DNA of 64,000 nt, from NCBI RefSeq assembly GCF_002001205.1, contig NZ_MUNZ01000101.1:124001-188000 (forward strand), in the 5' to 3' direction. Origin of the DNA: Hydrogenophaga sp. A37. GTDB taxonomy: Bacteria; Pseudomonadota; Gammaproteobacteria; Burkholderiales; Burkholderiaceae_C. The translations under genes were made by a program, and so were the position numbers. This document shows, piece after piece, positions 61,837 to 64,000 of the stretch (the first letter of the stretch is position 1; each line of letters starts with the position of its first letter). The notes beneath the pieces were generated by a model. It did not search any database. It was not told where the DNA came from and saw only the letters and a list, made by a program, of their open reading frames with translations.

Positions 61837-63720
61837 ATGGCACTCCTGCAGATTTCCGAACCCGGCCAGTCCCTCGATCCGCACCAGCGCCGCGTGGCGG
61901 TGGGTATCGACTTGGGCACCACGCATTCGTTGGTGGCTGCGGTGCGCCACGGCGTGTCCGAATGCCTGCCTTCAACCGACGGTCGGGTGATTTTGCCGAG
62001 CGTGGTGCGTTACCTTGATCCGGCACAAGGCGGCTCGGGTCGACAAATCGGCTTTGATGCATTGGCCGCGCAAGTCAGCGACCCCGCCAACACCGTGAGC
62101 TCGGTCAAGCGCCTGATGGGCCGCACACGCGCCCAGGTGGCCGACGTGGACAAGCTGCCCTACACGGTGGTGGACGAGAACGGCATGGCCGTGATCGAGA
62201 CCGTGGCCGGGCGCAAGACGCCGATGGAAGTCAGCGCTGAAATTCTCGCCACGCTGCGCTTCCGGGCCGAGGACAGCTTTGACGACGAACTGTTTGGTGC
62301 GGTGGTCACTGTGCCTGCGTACTTCGATGACGCACAACGCCAGGCCACCAAAGACGCAGCGCAGCTCGCCGGCATCAACGTGCTGCGCCTGATCAACGAG
62401 CCCACGGCGGCAGCGATTGCCTACGGTCTGGACAATGGCTCCGAGGGCGTCTACGCCATCTACGATCTGGGCGGCGGCACCTTCGATATCTCCATCCTGT
62501 GCCTGACGCGCGGCGTCTTCGAGGTCATGGCCACGGGCGGCGATTCGGCCCTGGGCGGTGACGACTACGACCAGGCGCTGGCCGCTTGGGTGTTGGAGCA
62601 GCAGGGCGTGACCCTGTTGCCGAACGCCTCAGAGCGCGCTGGTTTGCACGCCGAAGCCCGCCGCTGCAAAGAGGCCCTGTCTGGTGTGGACGCTGCAACA
62701 GGCTCCGTCGTGTTTGAAGCCACCATCGCCGGTCAGGCACTGCGCCAGACCGTGACCCCAGCCGAGTTCGAAGCCTGCACCGCAGCGCTCACCGCACGCA
62801 CCATGACCGCCGTGCGCAAGGTGCTGCGCGATGCCGGCCTCGGCAAAGACGAAGTCAAAGGCGTGGTGATGGTCGGCGGCTCGACCCGCATGCCGGTGAT
62901 CCGCCGCACCGTGGGCGAGTTCTTCGGTCAGGAGCCGCTGACCAACCTGAACCCCGATGAGGTGGTGGCGCTGGGTGCGGCCATCCAGGCCAACGCGCTC
63001 GCCGGCAACAGCCGCGACGGCGACCTGCTGTTGCTCGACGTGATCCCGCTCTCACTCGGCATCGAAACCATGGGCGGCCTGGTCGAACGCATCGTGCCGC
63101 GCAACAGCCCCATCCCCACCGCCCTGGCGCAAGATTTCACGACCTACCAGGACGGCCAGACCGCACTGGCGTTGCACGTGGTGCAGGGCGAGCGCGATCT
63201 GGTGGCCGACTGCCGCAGCCTCGCGCGCTTCACGCTGCGCGGCATCCCTCCCATGGCGGCGGGTGCGGCGCGCATCCGCGTGAGCTTCACGGTCGATGCC
63301 GATGGCCTGCTGTCGGTGCATGCGAAAGAGCAGGGCAGTGGCGTGGAAACCCAGATCGACGTCAAGCCTTCTTACGGTTTGTCGGACGAGCAGATCGCGT
63401 CGATGTTGAAAGACAGCTTCGCCACCGCTCAGCAAGACATGGCCGCCCGTGCGCTGGGCGAGGCCCGGGTGGATGCCGACCGCATGATCGCCGCCACCCG
63501 CAGCGCCCTGGCCGCCGACGGGGACCTGCTGGACGCCGCCGAGCGCGAGGCTATCCATTTGCTGATGAACCAACTCACCGAGGTCGCGACTGGCGCCGAG
63601 GCCGCTGTGATCGAGGCCGCGACCACCGCCCTGGCCAAAGGCACCGAGGCGTTCGCCGCCATGCGCATGAACCGGGGCATCCAGCACGCCCTGGCTGGCA
63701 AGCGGCTGGAAGAAGTCTGA
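61837..63720 (+). CDS. hscA: Fe-S assembly Hsp70 chaperone HscA
   Basis: Specialised Hsp70 that drives cluster transfer from IscU, 627 residues. Nucleotide-binding domain with [49 protein letters not shown] and [16 protein letters not shown], followed by the substrate domain from about residue 400 ([20 protein letters not shown]). The length and divergence from DnaK fit HscA. It follows hscB by 52 bp. Confidence 0.97.
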   Translation: MALLQISEPGQSLDPHQRRVAVGIDLGTTHSLVAAVRHGVSECLPSTDGRVILPSVVRYLDPAQGGSGRQIGFDALAAQVSDPANTVSSVKRLMGRTRAQVADVDKLPYTVVDENGMAVIETVAGRKTPMEVSAEILATLRFRAEDSFDDELFGAVVTVPAYFDDAQRQATKDAAQLAGINVLRLINEPTAAAIAYGLDNGSEGVYAIYDLGGGTFDISILCLTRGVFEVMATGGDSALGGDDYDQALAAWVLEQQGVTLLPNASERAGLHAEARRCKEALSGVDAATGSVVFEATIAGQALRQTVTPAEFEACTAALTARTMTAVRKVLRDAGLGKDEVKGVVMVGGSTRMPVIRRTVGEFFGQEPLTNLNPDEVVALGAAIQANALAGNSRDGDLLLLDVIPLSLGIETMGGLVERIVPRNSPIPTALAQDFTTYQDGQTALALHVVQGERDLVADCRSLARFTLRGIPPMAAGAARIRVSFTVDADGLLSVHAKEQGSGVETQIDVKPSYGLSDEQIASMLKDSFATAQQDMAARALGEARVDADRMIAATRSALAADGDLLDAAEREAIHLLMNQLTEVATGAEAAVIEAATTALAKGTEAFAAMRMNRGIQHALAGKRLEEV

Positions 63721-63744
63721 CACGCACCCAAGGCCAAAGAACCC

Positions 63745-64000
63745 ATGCCCATCATTAAGATATTGCCCCACCCCGAATACTGCCCACAAGGCACCGAGGT
63801 CAGCGCGCCCGCTGGCACCTCCATCTGTGAGGCCCTGCTGGACAATGACATTTCGATCGAGCACGCCTGCGACATGGTGTGCGCCTGCACCACCTGCCAC
63901 GTCATCGTGCGCGAGGGCTACAACAGCCTCAGCGATCTCGACGAGAACGAAGAAGACATGCTTGATCGCGCCTGGGGCCTGGAGCCGCAGTCCCGCCTGT
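63745..64000 (+). CDS. fdx: Isc-type 2Fe-2S ferredoxin, 5' part
   Basis: Electron donor for cluster assembly; the window ends after about 85 of the usual ~112 residues. It reads MPIIKILPHPEYCPQGTEVS, with ligand cysteines in HACDMVCACTTCHVI (C-x5-C-x2-C) and the acidic DLDENEEDMLDRAWG typical of isc ferredoxins. The fourth cysteine is expected just beyond the edge. Last visible gene of the isc operon. Confidence 0.97.
   Translation, partial: MPIIKILPHPEYCPQGTEVSAPAGTSICEALLDNDISIEHACDMVCACTTCHVIVREGYNSLSDLDENEEDMLDRAWGLEPQSRL

Overview
The window reads as a high-GC betaproteobacterial chromosome, most likely Burkholderiales, family Comamonadaceae (Hydrogenophaga-like). This rests on protein style, a class I PHA synthase cluster, the thrS-infC-rpmI-rplT-pheST-ihfA order with a non-canonical ATA start for infC, the ihfA-merR-tRNA-Pro arrangement, a methylmalonyl-CoA mutase operon, and dispersed hairpin repeats of a type I associate with this family. 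No phage, IS, integrase or CRISPR array was seen. Most of the window is core chromosome.

Layout. 1-2630: end of hemN, a TauE/SafE-like membrane protein (a pairing typical of the edge of cbb3-oxidase clusters) and a frameshifted EamA transporter. 2631-5053: isocitrate lyase behind an AT-rich promoter with two spaced palindromes, then a DUF4189 lipoprotein. 5054-13460: translation operon thrS-infC-rpmI-rplT-pheS-pheT-ihfA, a MerR regulator and tRNA-Pro. thrS is preceded by a threonine-containing leader peptide and a terminator, arranged like a classical attenuator. 13519-19388 (minus): a catabolic cluster of Rieske oxygenase, glutamine-synthetase-like ligase, 2Fe-2S ferredoxin and fumarylpyruvate hydrolase-like protein, then a TRAP binding protein and a NUDIX hydrolase. 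19512-22009: an AMP/thymidine phosphorylase fused by coupling to a divergent PRPP synthetase. 22285-24439: collagen-like lipoprotein, maiA, pgeF and a small membrane protein.

24571-28520: phaC-phaA-phaB for polyhydroxybutyrate; the depolymerase phaZ lies at 50688-52124. 28842-36153: outer-membrane barrel protein, dusA and the prkA-yeaH-spoVR stress trio. 36140-39170 (minus): sulfide:quinone oxidoreductase behind a CsoR/CstR-like palindrome, a DyP peroxidase and a GntR regulator divergent from the propionyl-CoA pathway scpA-meaB-pccB-pccA-mce (39311-46886). 47122-49865: a small hypothetical and a chemoreceptor with an unusual C-terminal domain. 49984-53528 (minus): rsxB-like ferredoxin, phaZ, tyrB. 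53634-64000: uvrB, a two-component system, and the isc operon (iscR-S-U-A-hscB-hscA-fdx), with an IscR-type box in front and a terminator-like hairpin between iscA and hscB; fdx is cut by the window end.

Together the metabolic genes describe a heterotroph that stores PHB, uses acetate through the glyoxylate bypass and propionyl-CoA through methylmalonyl-CoA, oxidises sulfide, and probably degrades an aromatic or amine compound. The observations most worth following are the thrS attenuator, the Rieske/GS-like operon, the phosphorylase-PRPP synthetase pair, the paired hairpin repeats, the lysine/alanine tail on PhaZ and the C-terminal domain of the chemoreceptor.
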